This document shows positions 38,021-48,534 of a stretch of 64,000 bases of DNA, one piece after another. The stretch is from Nitrospirota bacterium (GTDB lineage Bacteria; Nitrospirota; Thermodesulfovibrionia; Thermodesulfovibrionales; JdFR-88), in assembly GCA_014874185.1 (NCBI GenBank), contig JACWAF010000007.1, positions 59,165-123,164 of the forward strand, read 5' to 3'. The notes under the pieces were generated by a model that was not told the origin of the DNA, made no database searches, and saw only the letters and a program-made list of their open reading frames with translations. Positions within the stretch are counted from its first letter, which is position 1, and the number at the start of each line of letters is the position of its first letter. A program made the position numbers and the translations under genes.

Positions 38021-38245
38021 CTAGACGGCTATTACTTCCTTCACTTCCGGGACGCGCTCCTTTATCCGCTTTTCAATGCCCATCTTGAGGGTCATTATAG
38101 ACATGGGGCAGTGCCCGCACGCGCCAAGAAGACGCAGCTTTACTATGCCGCCCTCGGTCACTTCCACCACCTCGGCATCTCCGCCGTCGGCCTTCAGCAT
38201 GGGCCTTATCTCGTCCACTACCGCTTTTACCTTGTCCTGAAGCAT
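38021..38245 (-). CDS. Nfu-type iron-sulfur scaffold (NifU C-terminal domain)
   Basis: 74 aa single-domain protein. The CxxC pair is Cys43 and Cys46 in LLGACGHCPMS, which carries a [4Fe-4S] cluster between two subunits for delivery to target proteins. The opening VVDEIRPMLKADGGDAEVV is classic for the family. It forms an operon with the 98-aa gene and is divergent from hemL. It suits a genome with many Fe-S enzymes such as the formate dehydrogenase here. Confidence 0.93.
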   Translation of the reverse strand: MLQDKVKAVVDEIRPMLKADGGDAEVVEVTEGGIVKLRLLGACGHCPMSIMTLKMGIEKRIKERVPEVKEVIAV

Positions 38246-38472
38246 CCTCTACCTCCTTTCAGGCGTTCTTATCTAATTTTATCATTTAATGGAGGAAGCG
38301 CGCTGACCTGGATCATAAAGTTTTCTCTCATTGGGGGCAGGGCCGAAAATCCCATTCATGAAAGAGGGATTAAATCCTGGAAAATTTTTCAGCTTACAGA
38401 TTGAAAAAATCAGTGGAAAGTAGCATAGTAGTAAATTATAAATTTAGGAAAGTTGATAAATCTGAAAGCAAT

Positions 38473-38501
38473 TTGCACTTTTATGGAAATTTGAGTTAAA
38501 T
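38473..38501 (+). promoter_or_regulatory. Putative hemL promoter
   Basis: TTGCAC (38473-38478), 17-nt spacer, TTAAAT (38496-38501) in an A+T-rich divergent gap, 28 nt before the ATG. Confidence 0.45.
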
Positions 38502-38529
38502 TACTTGAAATTTCAGTTTAAGGCGGATT

Positions 38530-39813
38530 ATGAGATTTACCAAATCAAAAAAATTATTCAGGCAGGCCTCAGCCTTGTTGCCGGGCGGGGTAAATAGCCC
38601 GGTCCGCGCCTTCAGGGCCGTGGGCGGAAACCCGGTATTCATAAAAAGCGCGAAGGGTTCCAGACTGTATGATGTGGACGGGAATTCCTATATAGATTAC
38701 GTGCTTTCGTGGGGGCCGATGGTCGTGGGGCACTCCCACCCAAAGGTTGTGGCCGCCCTGAAGAAGGCCGTGGAGAACGGCACCAGCTTCGGCGCGCCCA
38801 CCCCCCTTGAGATAACCCTCGCTGAGATGGTGCTTTCCGCTTACCCCTCGATCGAGAAGGTGAGGATGGTGAACTCCGGCACGGAGGCCACCATGAGCGC
38901 GATCAGGGCGGCACGGGGGTTTACCGGAAGGGACAGGATAATAAAGTTCGAGGGCTGCTATCACGGCCACGCGGACGGCCTGCTGGTGAAGGCGGGTTCC
39001 GGCGCGACCACTTTTGGCGTACCGGACAGCCCCGGCGTGCCCAAATCCTACGCAAAAAATACGATAACCGTTCCCTTCAACGATGTAAAAGCGGTGAAGA
39101 ATGTTATCGAGAAGGACTGGAAGTCCATCGCCTGCGTAATAGTGGAACCGGTGGTGGGCAACATAGGTTGTGTGCTCCCAAAACCGGGTTTTCTTGAAAA
39201 CCTGCGGAAGCTTACCAGGAAATACGGCATCGTCCTCATATTCGACGAGGTAATGACCGGGTTCAGGGTGGCCTATGGGGGCGCGCAGGCCGCATTCGGA
39301 ATAAAACCTGACCTGACCTGCCTGGGTAAGGTGATCGGCGGCGGGTTGCCGGTCGGCGCATACGGCGGGAAAAAAGAGATAATGAGCATGATTGCACCCG
39401 AAGGGCCGGTTTATCAGGCGGGTACGCTCTCGGGCAATCCCCTGGCAATGACAGCGGGAATAGAGACACTGAAGATACTTTCCAAGGGCGGCGCCTATGA
39501 AAAGCTCCTGGGCCGGAGCGCGGAACTGGAAGAGGCCCTCAAGGATGCGGCAAAGCGGGCAGGGGCCGTCGTGAAGTTCTACAGGGCTGGAAGCATGTTC
39601 TGCACATATTTTACAGGGAAGGAGGTAGTTGACTACGAGACCGCGAAGCTAGCGGACACTAAGAAATTCGCCTCGTTCTTCGCGCGGATGCTCAGCAATG
39701 GCATAAACCTGGCCCCAAGCCAGTTCGAGGCCGGCTTCATGAGCCTCGCACACAGCCGGCGCGATATAGATGAGACCGCGCGGGCGGCTTACGATTCGTT
39801 CAGGAGAGTTTAG
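38530..39813 (+). CDS. hemL: Glutamate-1-semialdehyde 2,1-aminomutase
   Basis: PLP enzyme that makes 5-aminolevulinate from glutamate-1-semialdehyde, the C5 route to heme and other tetrapyrroles. 427 aa, normal length. [35 protein letters not shown], and the PLP-binding Lys in [19 protein letters not shown] are all present. Its neighbour downstream is an 11-heme cytochrome, so the two fit together as supply and use, although each probably has its own control. Confidence 0.97.
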   Translation: MRFTKSKKLFRQASALLPGGVNSPVRAFRAVGGNPVFIKSAKGSRLYDVDGNSYIDYVLSWGPMVVGHSHPKVVAALKKAVENGTSFGAPTPLEITLAEMVLSAYPSIEKVRMVNSGTEATMSAIRAARGFTGRDRIIKFEGCYHGHADGLLVKAGSGATTFGVPDSPGVPKSYAKNTITVPFNDVKAVKNVIEKDWKSIACVIVEPVVGNIGCVLPKPGFLENLRKLTRKYGIVLIFDEVMTGFRVAYGGAQAAFGIKPDLTCLGKVIGGGLPVGAYGGKKEIMSMIAPEGPVYQAGTLSGNPLAMTAGIETLKILSKGGAYEKLLGRSAELEEALKDAAKRAGAVVKFYRAGSMFCTYFTGKEVVDYETAKLADTKKFASFFARMLSNGINLAPSQFEAGFMSLAHSRRDIDETARAAYDSFRRV

Positions 39814-39873
39814 GAGAGAGTTTTTCAGGAGAATTTCCGTAATTTCTCTAGTGGGGAGGTAGAAGGAGTGGAG

Positions 39874-40833
39874 ATGAAAAAGCTTGGTGCTGCCAAGTAC
39901 AAGCTGATTATTTTAATTGCAATAGTGGTTTTCGTCTCTTCCGCTGGTTTTATCAGCTACAAGTTCTGGGACTTCAAGGAAAACAACCCCAAGTTTTGCG
40001 TGACCTGCCATCTCATGACGCCCGCTTATACCGCCTGGGCTTCCAGCGTGCATGCGGGCATAAGCTGCCACAAGTGTCATCACCTCAGCCTGATGGATCA
40101 GAACAAACTGCTTATAAGCTTCATCTTCAAGAACCCCTCGAGCGTGCCCCCCAGGCACGGAAAGACAATAGTGCCGTGGAAATTCTGCGCCGACTGCCAC
40201 TGGGAAAAGAGCAGCGAATACCCGAACGCCCCCAAGATAACGGGCTCGCAGATGCACGCCATACACGCCTTCAAGGAGGGGATAGAGTGCACGGCCTGCC
40301 ACGGCTATATAGTGCACAGGTTCACCCCTGAGCCCCGGTTCTGCGTGAAATGCCACCAGGGCAAGGAAGTGCACGGGGTCGGGATGGAAGGGCTGGCCTG
40401 CCTCAATTGCCATACCGACCGGACTTCGAACCGGCTGCCCGACAGGAGCAAGTGCCTCTATTGCCACGGCTCGGAGCAGGTGAGGAAGGACCTGATAGCG
40501 GAGGGCAGCATAGACGTGCTGCACTATCAGCCCTTGCCGGCTACCGTGAAGAAGGCGATAAAGATAAAGGCCCCCGAGGACGCGCCGATGCAGTTTTACT
40601 GCTATAACTGTCACAGGCCGCACGCTCAGAACATAATGCCCAGCAAGGACCACTGCCTGAAGTGTCACCCTGAAATACTCCATACGGGCAAACACCCTAT
40701 TCACGTGGGCATGATGAAGCTTAGCTGCACCGAGTGCCACAGGCCGCATATCTGGCGCGTTACGAAGGAGATAGCAAGGACCGAGTGCGTGAAGTGCCAC
40801 GCCTACAAAGACCCCAAGGAATTCCTTCAATAG
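39874..40833 (+). CDS. Membrane-anchored multiheme (11 CxxCH) cytochrome c
   Basis: About 319 aa. The ATG at 39874 is preferred to the GTG at 39868, which overlaps the Shine-Dalgarno AAGGAG. One N-terminal anchor (about 9-28) is followed by a NapC/NirT-like heme pair (FCVTCHLMTPAYTAW, then SCHKCHH). Nine more CxxCH sites run to the C-terminus: CADCH, CTACH, CVKCH, CLNCH, CLYCH, CYNCH, CLKCH, CTECH and CVKCH. It should pass electrons from the quinone pool into the periplasm. No terminal reductase gene is adjacent, so the acceptor is unknown. A terminator follows. Confidence 0.9.
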   Translation: MKKLGAAKYKLIILIAIVVFVSSAGFISYKFWDFKENNPKFCVTCHLMTPAYTAWASSVHAGISCHKCHHLSLMDQNKLLISFIFKNPSSVPPRHGKTIVPWKFCADCHWEKSSEYPNAPKITGSQMHAIHAFKEGIECTACHGYIVHRFTPEPRFCVKCHQGKEVHGVGMEGLACLNCHTDRTSNRLPDRSKCLYCHGSEQVRKDLIAEGSIDVLHYQPLPATVKKAIKIKAPEDAPMQFYCYNCHRPHAQNIMPSKDHCLKCHPEILHTGKHPIHVGMMKLSCTECHRPHIWRVTKEIARTECVKCHAYKDPKEFLQ

Positions 40834-40845
40834 GCGGCTAACCTG

Positions 40846-40873
40846 AAGGGGAGCGCTTGGCGCTCCCCTTTTT
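40846..40873 (+). terminator. Rho-independent terminator after the multiheme cytochrome
   Basis: 11-bp stem AAGGGGAGCGC / GCGCTCCCCTT with a 3-nt loop followed by TTT, 12 bp past the stop. Confidence 0.88.
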
Positions 40874-40993
40874 ATTGCCTTGGCTGATTCATGCCGGCCC
40901 CCCGGCCGCGGGAAAGCCCTGGAGCGGACCGCTTCGCCCAGGCCGCGCCTTTCGGGTAGTTGGCCGAAAATTTCCTTCTCTCAGGCTGTTTTG

Positions 40994-41002
40994 TGTTAAA
41001 AT
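40994..41002 (+). promoter_or_regulatory. Extended -10 promoter of the universal stress gene
   Basis: TGTTAAAAT, 29 nt before the TTG start; no clear -35 box. Confidence 0.45.
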
Positions 41003-41031
41003 CATAGCAGGAAAAAACAGGGAGGCGCTTA

Positions 41032-41451
41032 TTGAAACGTATTCTCGTCACCCATGACGGATCGAAGGCTTCGGACAAGGCGCTTAAGAAGGCGGTTGAG
41101 ATCGCCCTTAAATTCGAGTCTTCCATAACCGTCCTTTCCGTTGTCCCGGAACTCTATCTTACGGAGCTGTCGGACATGGACAGGCAGCGCATACTGGAGA
41201 CCATGACCGAAGAGACCAGAAACGCCATGGAGAAGATCCGTCAGTCCCTCGCCGGAAAGTCGATGGACGTGAAAATAGTTCTCAGGCAGGGCGACCCGGC
41301 CGAGAAGATCTTAGAGACGGCCAAAAAGATGAAGGTGGACCTCATAGTTACCGGCTCGCACGGAAGGCACGGCGCGAAGAAATTTCTCCTTGGGAGCGTA
41401 TCATCCAGGATCGTGGACTATGCCACTATACCTGTGCTTGTTGTGAAGTAG
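41032..41451 (+). CDS. Universal stress protein (UspA family)
   Basis: 139 aa single Usp domain. The start is TTG at 41032 with GGGAGG upstream, giving MKRILVTHDGSKAS as in the family. The nucleotide-binding signature GSHGRHGAKKFLLGSVSSRIV (split here as GSHGRHG and GSVSSRIV) is present, so it should bind ATP. It converges on the oxidoreductase gene and overlaps it by 26 bp at the 3' ends, which could allow antisense effects between the two transcripts. Confidence 0.92.
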   Translation: MKRILVTHDGSKASDKALKKAVEIALKFESSITVLSVVPELYLTELSDMDRQRILETMTEETRNAMEKIRQSLAGKSMDVKIVLRQGDPAEKILETAKKMKVDLIVTGSHGRHGAKKFLLGSVSSRIVDYATIPVLVVK

Positions 41452-42340
41452 GCACGAATTCTTTCAGCGCGTCTATTATCCTGGCCGGCCTGAAACCGAA
41501 ATTCTTTTCCATGGTATCCAAATCCGTGACGTTGTCCTCGCCCAGAAGCTCAACCTGCTCCCTGGAGATGGGGGGCAGGCTCTTCACGCCTGCCGCCTTT
41601 GCAAGGAACATAAGGTGAAGCCCCGTCTTGATCACGGAGACGGGCACGTGCACGATCATTTTTTTGACCCCAAGGGCCTCCATGTAATTCCTTGTAATCT
41701 GATCGAAGCTCAAGTGCTCCGGGCCGCCAAGCTCGTATGTCCTGTCGAATGCCACTTCCCTGTCCAGGACCTTCATGAAGGCCTTTTTCCAATCCTCCAC
41801 GTAAAGGGGCTGGAACAAGGTCTGGCCGCTCCCCGGAACGGGCACAACGGGGGTGGACTGGATTAACTCCACCATCTGTTTTGAGAATTTGTCCCAGGGG
41901 CCCAGTATCAGCGACGGGCGGAAGACGACGTAGGGCATCCCGGAGTCCTCGACTATCTCTTCCGCAATTGCCTTCGTCCTCATGTAGGCGCTTTTTTTCT
42001 CTTTTGACGCCCCAAGCGCGCTCTGGTAAAAAAAGCTTTTGACGCCGGCTTTCAGGGCCGTGTTTACAAGGTTTTCAGTCCCTTTCACGTGGACCGCGTC
42101 GAACGTCTGCCCCCATTTTTCCTCTACGATGCCCACAAGATGGACAAGCATGTCCACCCCTTCCATGATTTTTGGAGACAGTTCCCGGTCTATATCCCCC
42201 GCAACGGGCTCGAACCCCTCGCAAAGGCGCGCCTTGGAAGGGTCCCGCACAAGACAGCGGCCCGTAATGCCCCTGGCCTTCAGGGCCTTAAGGAGGTGGC
42301 CCCCCACGAATCCGCTTCCCCCCGCAACAAAGACGAACAT
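41426..42340 (-). CDS. Atypical short-chain dehydrogenase, NDUFA9/complex-I-linked type
   Basis: 304 aa. The N-terminal NAD(P)-binding motif is GGSGFVGGHLLKAL, with a DID and the LVHLVGIVEE strand typical of the NDUFA9-like group of atypical SDRs. The catalytic Tyr-x-x-x-Lys is replaced by YMRTKAIAEEIV, which keeps Tyr and Lys in a near-canonical spacing. The C-terminal part (from about 205) is the substrate region. Such proteins act on quinone- or nucleotide-sugar-like substrates or are structural; the function here is open. It overlaps the usp gene tail to tail. Confidence 0.75.
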   Translation of the reverse strand: MFVFVAGGSGFVGGHLLKALKARGITGRCLVRDPSKARLCEGFEPVAGDIDRELSPKIMEGVDMLVHLVGIVEEKWGQTFDAVHVKGTENLVNTALKAGVKSFFYQSALGASKEKKSAYMRTKAIAEEIVEDSGMPYVVFRPSLILGPWDKFSKQMVELIQSTPVVPVPGSGQTLFQPLYVEDWKKAFMKVLDREVAFDRTYELGGPEHLSFDQITRNYMEALGVKKMIVHVPVSVIKTGLHLMFLAKAAGVKSLPPISREQVELLGEDNVTDLDTMEKNFGFRPARIIDALKEFVPTSQQAQV

Positions 42341-42366
42341 CGCAGACCTCTCGTTTTATTTTTTAT

Positions 42367-42960
42367 TTAATGTGAAGCTGTTATCTTCCGGAGGGCTTCT
42401 TTAGAGTGGATTTCCACTTCCTCGTGGATATTGCCCCCAACGGTATCTATGGTGACCACGGCCGGGAAGTCCTCCACAACGAAGGCCCACATCGCCTCCG
42501 CGCGGCCGAATTCCTCAAGCATCCACGCACCTTTTACGGTCTTTATTCTTTCGGCCAGCAGCGCCCCCGCGCCTCCTATCGCGTTCAGGTAGACGCAGCC
42601 GGACCGGCGCATGGCCTCCACCGTGGGCCCTTTCATGCCGCCTTTGCCCATTACGGCCCTTATCTTGTAATGCTCTATCACGAACGGCTCGTACATCTGC
42701 ATGCGGAAACTGGTGGTAGGGCCTGCCGAGACGACCTGCAGCACGCCGTTTTCCTCCCTGATGACGGGGCCGCAGTGGTAGAGGACCGCGCCTTCCAGCC
42801 TGAACGGGATCGTTTCAGGCGGCGGCGCCGAACCGGCCAGATATTTATGCACCTTGTCCCTGCCGGTCACGACAAGGCCGTTTAAGAGGACGTACTGCCC
42901 GGCCCGGAGCGAGCGGGCATCTCCTTCCGTCATGGGGAGTGAGAGCTTCATGGTTTCCAT
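42367..42960 (-). CDS. Class I fumarate hydratase, beta (C-terminal) subunit
   Basis: 197 aa, the length of the separate beta subunit of two-part Fe-S fumarases and tartrate dehydratases. GDKVHK-like GRDKVHKYL, LEGAVLYHCGPV, SAGPTTSFRM and GKGGM are all family motifs. The [4Fe-4S]-bearing alpha subunit is normally encoded next to it, but neither neighbour is alpha, so this is an orphan in the window. It is followed by the oxidoreductase gene and preceded by transketolase on the same strand. Confidence 0.9.
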   Translation of the reverse strand: METMKLSLPMTEGDARSLRAGQYVLLNGLVVTGRDKVHKYLAGSAPPPETIPFRLEGAVLYHCGPVIREENGVLQVVSAGPTTSFRMQMYEPFVIEHYKIRAVMGKGGMKGPTVEAMRRSGCVYLNAIGGAGALLAERIKTVKGAWMLEEFGRAEAMWAFVVEDFPAVVTIDTVGGNIHEEVEIHSKEALRKITASH

Positions 42961-43036
42961 ATATAAATTCTATCCTAAAACGCCCGGCGGAGGTGACAGT
43001 TTTTTAGCGCGAGGACGCCTTCTATTAAACGGGTCC

Positions 43037-45031
43037 TTATTTCTTCTTCAAAACCTCCATCGCCGTCTTGACCACGTTCTCCACCGTGAAGCCGAACTTC
43101 TCGAAGACCACCTTGCCGGGGGCGGACGCGCCGAAGCGCCGCATCCCGATGGCCGCGCCTTTGAGGCCAATATACCTGTCCCATCCCAAAACAGCCGCGG
43201 CCTCCACGGAAACCCTCTTCTCCACATCTGGCGGGAGGACTTTGTCTTTATACCTTTGCGGCTGGGAGTCGAACAATTCGAAAGACGCCATGTTCACCAC
43301 GCGCGTTTTTATGCCCTTTTTCCGAAGCTCTTCTGAAGCGGACAGACACAGGTGCACCTCACTTCCAGCGCCTATGAGTATTATCTGCGGCTTCCCTTTG
43401 GAATCGGAGAGGATGTAGCCGCCCTTAAGCGCATCGGAGGCGGGCGGGAGTTTTTTTCTGTCCAGCACGGGCAGGTTCTGGCGTGAGAGTATCAGGCATA
43501 CCGGGCCCTTGTGGGTGAGGGCGAACTTCCATGCCTCAGCCGTCTCGTTGGCGTCCGCGGGTCTCAAGGTGACCAGCCCCGGCATTGCCCTCAGGGCGGC
43601 AAGCTGCTCGATTGGCTGGTGCGTGGGGCCGTCCTCGCCCACGCCGATGGAGTCGTGCGTGAAGACATAGGCCACCTGGGTCTGCATCAGCGAGGCAAGT
43701 CTTATCGAGGGCTTCACGAAATCCGAGAACACAAGGAACGTGCCGCCGTACGGGATCAGCATGTTGGAGAGCGAGATGCCGTTCAGGATGGAGCCCATCG
43801 CGTGCTCTCGCACGCCGAAGTGGATGTTGCGCCCGGCCTTCTCCGTGGTGTAGTCGCACTTGCCTTTGAGGTATGTATTGTTAGACGGCGCCAGATCCGC
43901 CGAGCCGCCAATCAACTGCGGCACCTTGTCCGCGATGGCGTTCAGCACCTTGCCCGACGCGCTTCGGGTTGCAACCGCGCCGTCCTCCGGCCTGAAGACC
44001 GGGACGGACTTCTCCCAGTCCGGGGCGAATTTCTTCTCCGCGAAGCTGTCCCATAGTTTCGCCATCTCAGGGAATTTCCCGGTGTAAGCCGAAAGGAGCT
44101 TGTTCCACGCGGCCTCGGCGGTCTTCCCGGTCTTCACCGCCTGCCGCATATGGGTGAGCACCTCGCGCGGGATATAGAAAGGTTTGTTCTGCGGCCATGA
44201 GATGCATTCCTTGAATAGCCCTGCCTCCTTCTCGCCGATGGGCGCGCCGTGCGCGGCGGGCGAGTCCTGAAGGTTGGGGCAGCCCTGCGCTATCGAGGTG
44301 CGCGCGATTATTAATGACGGACGTTTCTTTTCTCTCTGCGCGGCGCGGATGGCCTTCTCTATCGCGGGCAGGTCGTAGCCGCCAACCCTCTGCACGTGCC
44401 AGCCGTATGCCTCGTAGCGCCTGCCAACGTCCTCTGTAAATGAGATATCGGTAGGGCCCTCTATGCTGATCTTGTTGTCCGAATACAGGTAGATGAGCTT
44501 TCCAAGGCCAAGGTGCCCGGCAATAGATGCGGCTTCGGACTGCACGCCCTCCATCATGTCGCCGTCGCTTGTGATGGCATAGATGTAATGGTCCACGATT
44601 GGGAAGCCGGTGCGGTTGAAAGTATCCCCAAGGTATTTCTCCGCCATGGCCATGCCCACGCCCGTTGCGAACCCTTGTCCCAGCGGGCCGGTTGTGGTCT
44701 CTATCCCGCACTGGGGGTGATACTCCGGATGGCCGGGGGTCTTGCTCTCCCACTGGCGGAAGTTCTTTATATCATCAAGGCTTATGTCATAACCGGTAAG
44801 GTGGAGGAGGCTGTAGAGGAGTATCGACCCGTGCCCGGCCGAGAGGACGAAGCGGTCCCTGTTAGGCCATTGGGGGTTTGTGGGATTGTGCTTCAGGAAC
44901 TTGTTCCACAGGACGTAAGCCATCGCGGCATCGCCAAGGGGCATCCCTGGGTGGCCGGACTTGGCCTTCTCCACTGCGTCAACCGCCAGCATCTTTATCG
45001 TATTAATCGAAAGGTCGTCAATCCTCCCCAT
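43037..45031 (-). CDS. tkt: Transketolase
   Basis: Thiamine diphosphate enzyme of the non-oxidative pentose phosphate pathway. 664 aa, full length. The N-terminal [19 protein letters not shown], the TPP-binding GDGDMMEG-like [10 protein letters not shown] segment, and the central [19 protein letters not shown] are all conserved. The C-terminal domain is complete. AAGGAGG lies upstream of the ATG, at rather long spacing. It follows copA on the same strand with a 93-bp gap. Confidence 0.97.
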   Translation of the reverse strand: MGRIDDLSINTIKMLAVDAVEKAKSGHPGMPLGDAAMAYVLWNKFLKHNPTNPQWPNRDRFVLSAGHGSILLYSLLHLTGYDISLDDIKNFRQWESKTPGHPEYHPQCGIETTTGPLGQGFATGVGMAMAEKYLGDTFNRTGFPIVDHYIYAITSDGDMMEGVQSEAASIAGHLGLGKLIYLYSDNKISIEGPTDISFTEDVGRRYEAYGWHVQRVGGYDLPAIEKAIRAAQREKKRPSLIIARTSIAQGCPNLQDSPAAHGAPIGEKEAGLFKECISWPQNKPFYIPREVLTHMRQAVKTGKTAEAAWNKLLSAYTGKFPEMAKLWDSFAEKKFAPDWEKSVPVFRPEDGAVATRSASGKVLNAIADKVPQLIGGSADLAPSNNTYLKGKCDYTTEKAGRNIHFGVREHAMGSILNGISLSNMLIPYGGTFLVFSDFVKPSIRLASLMQTQVAYVFTHDSIGVGEDGPTHQPIEQLAALRAMPGLVTLRPADANETAEAWKFALTHKGPVCLILSRQNLPVLDRKKLPPASDALKGGYILSDSKGKPQIILIGAGSEVHLCLSASEELRKKGIKTRVVNMASFELFDSQPQRYKDKVLPPDVEKRVSVEAAAVLGWDRYIGLKGAAIGMRRFGASAPGKVVFEKFGFTVENVVKTAMEVLKKK

Positions 45032-45124
45032 CTCGGCGTAAATCCTCCTTTTCGGAAAAAGAATGTGAGTTGCGAATTATCTCACACGGGGGAAGGGGAA
45101 TTCAAGTTTTTAGGCGGGAGAGTG

Positions 45125-47587
45125 TCAAACCGGTGCTTTAAATCTCTTCAGCCTCAAGGCATTCGATACCACCGTCACCGAACTCATCCCCATTGCGGCA
45201 CCGGCGAAGATGGGGTTCAATAAAATCCCGAAGAACGGGAAGAGCACACCGGCCGCAACCGGAATTAAAATCGTATTGTAGGCAAAGGCCCAGAAGAGGT
45301 TCTGCCTGATATTTTTGAGAGTGGCCTTGGAGAGGGCTATGGCAGAGACAACCGCCCGCAGGTCTCCGCTTATAAGGGTGATATCCGATGCCTCCATGGC
45401 CACGTCCGTGCCGGTGCCGATGGCAATGCCCACGTCCGCCTGGGCAAGGGCGGGCGCGTCGTTTATCCCGTCGCCCACCATGGCGACTATCTTTTTCTCC
45501 GCCTGCAAGTCCTTTACCATTTTGGCCTTGTCCTCTGGCAGCACCTCGGCTATCACGCGCTCTATTCCAACTTGTTTTGCGATGGCCTGGGCCGTGCGCC
45601 TGTTGTCTCCGGTCAGAAGGACGACCTCCACGCCAAGTTTTTTAAGCGCGGAGACGGCCTCTTTGGAGTTCTCTTTCAGGGTATCGGAGACCGCAAGAAT
45701 TCCCGCAAGCTTTCCATCAACGCTGAGAAACATCGGTGTCTTGCCCTCGGAGGCGAGCCGTTCCGCGGCATTCCCCATGCTGTCTGTGCTTATCCCCTCG
45801 TCCGTTATCATCTGCATGTTGCCAAAGATGACGGTTTTGTCCTTCACTGTGGCCTTTATTCCGTGGCCGGGGATGGCGCGGAAACCGTATGGCTCCGCAA
45901 TTTGAATATTTTTTTCGAGCGCCTTTTTTACTATCGCCTCGGCCAAAGGGTGCTCCGAGCCGCGTTCCGCCGATGCCGCATAGGAGAGTATCTCGTCTTC
46001 AGGCATCGTGTCGGCCCTGATGATGTCGGTGAGCGAGGGCTCGCCTTTCGTGATCGTGCCGGTCTTGTCGAATACAATCGTGGTTATCTTGTGCGCGGTC
46101 TCCAGGGCCGCTCCGCTTCTGATGAGGACGCCGTTTTCGGCCCCCTTTCCGGTGCCCACCATTATGGACGTGGGCGTTGCAAGCCCCAGCGAGCAGGGGC
46201 AGGCGATTATGAGCACCGCTATAAAATTCAGTATGGCGTAAGTAAACGATGGCGCCGGGCCGAAGACATACCAGATTATAAAAGTGAGCGAGGCTATTAA
46301 TATGACGGCGGGTACGAAGACGGATGCTATCTTGTCCGCAAGGCGCGCGATCGGCGGTTTTGAGCCCTGCGCCTCCTGCACCAGTTTTATGATGTGCGAG
46401 AGCATCGTTTCACGGCCCACCTTTGTGGCCTCGAACCTGAACGAGCCGGTCTTGTTCATCGTGCCGCCTATGACCCCGTCGCCGGTCTTCTTCTCGGCCG
46501 GTATCGGCTCGCCCGTGATCATGGACTCGTCCACTGAGGAATAGCCCTCTTTTATCACGCCGTCCACCGGCACCTTTTCGCCGGGGCGCACAAGGATAAC
46601 ATCCCCGATCTCAACATCTTCAACGGGGATGTCCATCTCCGCGCCATTCCTTACCACGCGGGCGGTCCTGGGTTTCAGGCCGATCAGTTTCTTGATCGCC
46701 TCGGATGTCTGCCCCTTCGCCTTCGCCTCGAATGTGCGCCCTAAAAGTATAAGCACGATTATCGCGGCGGATGTATCGAAGTAAACGTCCGCCCTGTAGC
46801 CCCTGAGCTGGAAGAGGGAAGGGTAGAAGGTTGCAAGCACGCTATAAATGTAGGCCGCTGATGTGCCCACGGCGATAAGGGTGTTCATGTCCGTGGTCTT
46901 GTGTCTTGCCGCCGCGAACGCGCCACGGTAGAACTGAAGCCCTATCCAGAACTGCACCGGGGTGGCAAGCAGGAACTGAATAATAAAACCGGTTTCCATC
47001 GGCAGATGGAAGATGCTGCCAAGTCCCAGCGCATGCCAGTACATGAGAATGATTATCGGGACAGTGAGCGATGCGCCTGTAAAGACCTTCCTTTTAAGCG
47101 AGCGGTAATGGGCCTCCCTCTCCCGCTGCTCTTTCTCGACAACGTCCTCGCCGGGCCCGGCCGTTACGGCCTCATAGCCTGCTTCCTCTATGGCCTTCCT
47201 GAGTTCCCTGATTCCTATCTGGGAGGGGATGTATTCAACCGTGGCGCTCTCGGTGGCGAAGTTCACCTTCGCGTTCACAACGCCCTCCGTCCCGGACAGC
47301 CCCTTTTCCACACGGGCCACGCAGGCCGCGCAGGTCATCCCTTTTATGGGGATGGTCTGTTTGGCAAGCGAAGCCCCATAGCCAAGGTCTTTAATGGCCT
47401 TGAGGAAGACGTCTATGTTTGCCTTTTCGGGGTCATAAGTGATCGTGGCCCGCTCGGCGGCGAAGTTCACCTGGGCCTCCTTGACGCCTTCAATCTGTGA
47501 GAGCCCGTTTTGGATGCGGGCCGCGCAGGCCGCGCAGCTCATGCCGGTTATGGGGATGTCTATCCTTTTGAGCCCTTTCTCCGCCAA
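45125..47587 (-). CDS. copA: P1B-type copper-exporting ATPase
   Basis: 820 aa inner-membrane pump. Two N-terminal HMA domains carry GMSCAAC (Cys18, Cys21) and GMTCAAC (Cys86, Cys89). The membrane metal site is CPC in [12 protein letters not shown]. The ATPase core has DKTGT (phosphorylated Asp), the HP motif in SEHPLAEA, and [10 protein letters not shown]. The start is TTG at 47587, with AAGGAAGG upstream and only one base after the methyltransferase stop. With the HMA protein and the Met/Cys-rich protein nearby it forms a copper detoxification locus. Confidence 0.96.
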   Translation of the reverse strand: MAEKGLKRIDIPITGMSCAACAARIQNGLSQIEGVKEAQVNFAAERATITYDPEKANIDVFLKAIKDLGYGASLAKQTIPIKGMTCAACVARVEKGLSGTEGVVNAKVNFATESATVEYIPSQIGIRELRKAIEEAGYEAVTAGPGEDVVEKEQREREAHYRSLKRKVFTGASLTVPIIILMYWHALGLGSIFHLPMETGFIIQFLLATPVQFWIGLQFYRGAFAAARHKTTDMNTLIAVGTSAAYIYSVLATFYPSLFQLRGYRADVYFDTSAAIIVLILLGRTFEAKAKGQTSEAIKKLIGLKPRTARVVRNGAEMDIPVEDVEIGDVILVRPGEKVPVDGVIKEGYSSVDESMITGEPIPAEKKTGDGVIGGTMNKTGSFRFEATKVGRETMLSHIIKLVQEAQGSKPPIARLADKIASVFVPAVILIASLTFIIWYVFGPAPSFTYAILNFIAVLIIACPCSLGLATPTSIMVGTGKGAENGVLIRSGAALETAHKITTIVFDKTGTITKGEPSLTDIIRADTMPEDEILSYAASAERGSEHPLAEAIVKKALEKNIQIAEPYGFRAIPGHGIKATVKDKTVIFGNMQMITDEGISTDSMGNAAERLASEGKTPMFLSVDGKLAGILAVSDTLKENSKEAVSALKKLGVEVVLLTGDNRRTAQAIAKQVGIERVIAEVLPEDKAKMVKDLQAEKKIVAMVGDGINDAPALAQADVGIAIGTGTDVAMEASDITLISGDLRAVVSAIALSKATLKNIRQNLFWAFAYNTILIPVAAGVLFPFFGILLNPIFAGAAMGMSSVTVVSNALRLKRFKAPV

Positions 47588-47588
47588 T

Positions 47589-48191
47589 CTAACCTTCCTT
47601 TACGGCCGAACCCAGGAGCCAGAAATTGGCATAAACCCTGTGGACGGCATGCCGAAGATTTATACCGTTAAGATAGTCCAGGAATTCCAGCGCGGTGAAA
47701 CGCCCGCCTTCGGGGTGGTCGGTCGTAAGTCTTACGGGAAGACTTTTCAAAAACCCGCTTAAAAGCTCGTCGAAGAAATATTCACCGCCGGGCTTCAGGA
47801 CCCGTCTTATCTCCCGCAGGGCCGCGCGCCAGTCCTCCATGTGATGGATCACGCCGAAGGCGAATACCGCGTCATATGTATTATCCGCCTCGTCCAGTTT
47901 CATCGCGCTTTCGGTCTTGAGTTCCACCTTGCCAAGAAGGCCCTTGCCGGAAAGCCTTTTTTTGGCCCTTCCAAGCTGGGCGGGATCTATGTCTACGGCC
48001 GTCACTTTTTCAGCCCCGAAGAATTTTAGGATTACCTGCGAGCCGCGGCCAACTCCGGCCCCAAGCTCCAGGCAATTGGGATATTTTTGTTTTTGCGCAA
48101 AGGACTTGAGCACCGGCCCCTCCACCCGCCAATGCAGATAGGCCCGCACGGGGCTGTTGGTCATCATGCGTTCCATAAAATTAAGCTTCAT
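47589..48191 (-). CDS. Class I SAM-dependent methyltransferase
   Basis: 200 aa. SAM motif I is [12 protein letters not shown], followed by the acidic VTAVDIDP and post-[13 protein letters not shown], then the [13 protein letters not shown] motif, placing it in the UbiE/Methyltransf_11 group. The substrate cannot be inferred. It is joined to copA by a one-base gap, so the two are co-transcribed even though a copper role is not obvious. Confidence 0.85.
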   Translation of the reverse strand: MKLNFMERMMTNSPVRAYLHWRVEGPVLKSFAQKQKYPNCLELGAGVGRGSQVILKFFGAEKVTAVDIDPAQLGRAKKRLSGKGLLGKVELKTESAMKLDEADNTYDAVFAFGVIHHMEDWRAALREIRRVLKPGGEYFFDELLSGFLKSLPVRLTTDHPEGGRFTALEFLDYLNGINLRHAVHRVYANFWLLGSAVKEG

Positions 48192-48281
48192 CGAAACTCC
48201 TCTCTTATACTAACTCTTTTGTATAAGGGGGTAAACAGCGCTTATTGAAGGGTTTCATAATTGAATAGACATCTTGACCGG

Positions 48282-48441
48282 AAAATCTCCCCTCACCCCT
48301 CTTTTTCAAAGAGGGGAATTCCACAGAAAAATCCGAAGAGCCCATTTCCATTTGGTTTTTCAGATCTCTGCACCGTCATTTTAACCGGGCAATACGGGGT
48401 AATCCCTCCCTTTGGAAAAGGGAGGACAGGAGGGATTTTTT
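48282..48441. repeat. REPIN-like repeat, family A, inverted and expanded copy
   Basis: Starts AAAATCTCCCCTCACCCCTC and ends with a CCTCCCTTTGG-type hairpin and AGGGATTTTT, the reverse of 6941-7018, but with about 80 extra bases between the two hairpins. The rest of the 48192-48534 gap holds only the terminator. Confidence 0.75.
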
Positions 48442-48480
48442 ATAATTTTGTACCTTTGTTATGAGACCCTTAATAAAATG

Positions 48481-48514
48481 AAGGAGGGCCTGAAATTTTC
48501 TTCAGGCCCTCCTT
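48481..48514 (-). terminator. Hairpin terminator of the copper-binding protein operon
   Basis: 14-bp perfect stem AAGGAGGGCCTGAA / TTCAGGCCCTCCTT with a 6-nt loop, 20 bp past the minus-strand stop at 48535; the following tract is only moderately T-rich. Confidence 0.75.
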
Positions 48515-48534
48515 CCACTCTTAAATGGGATATT

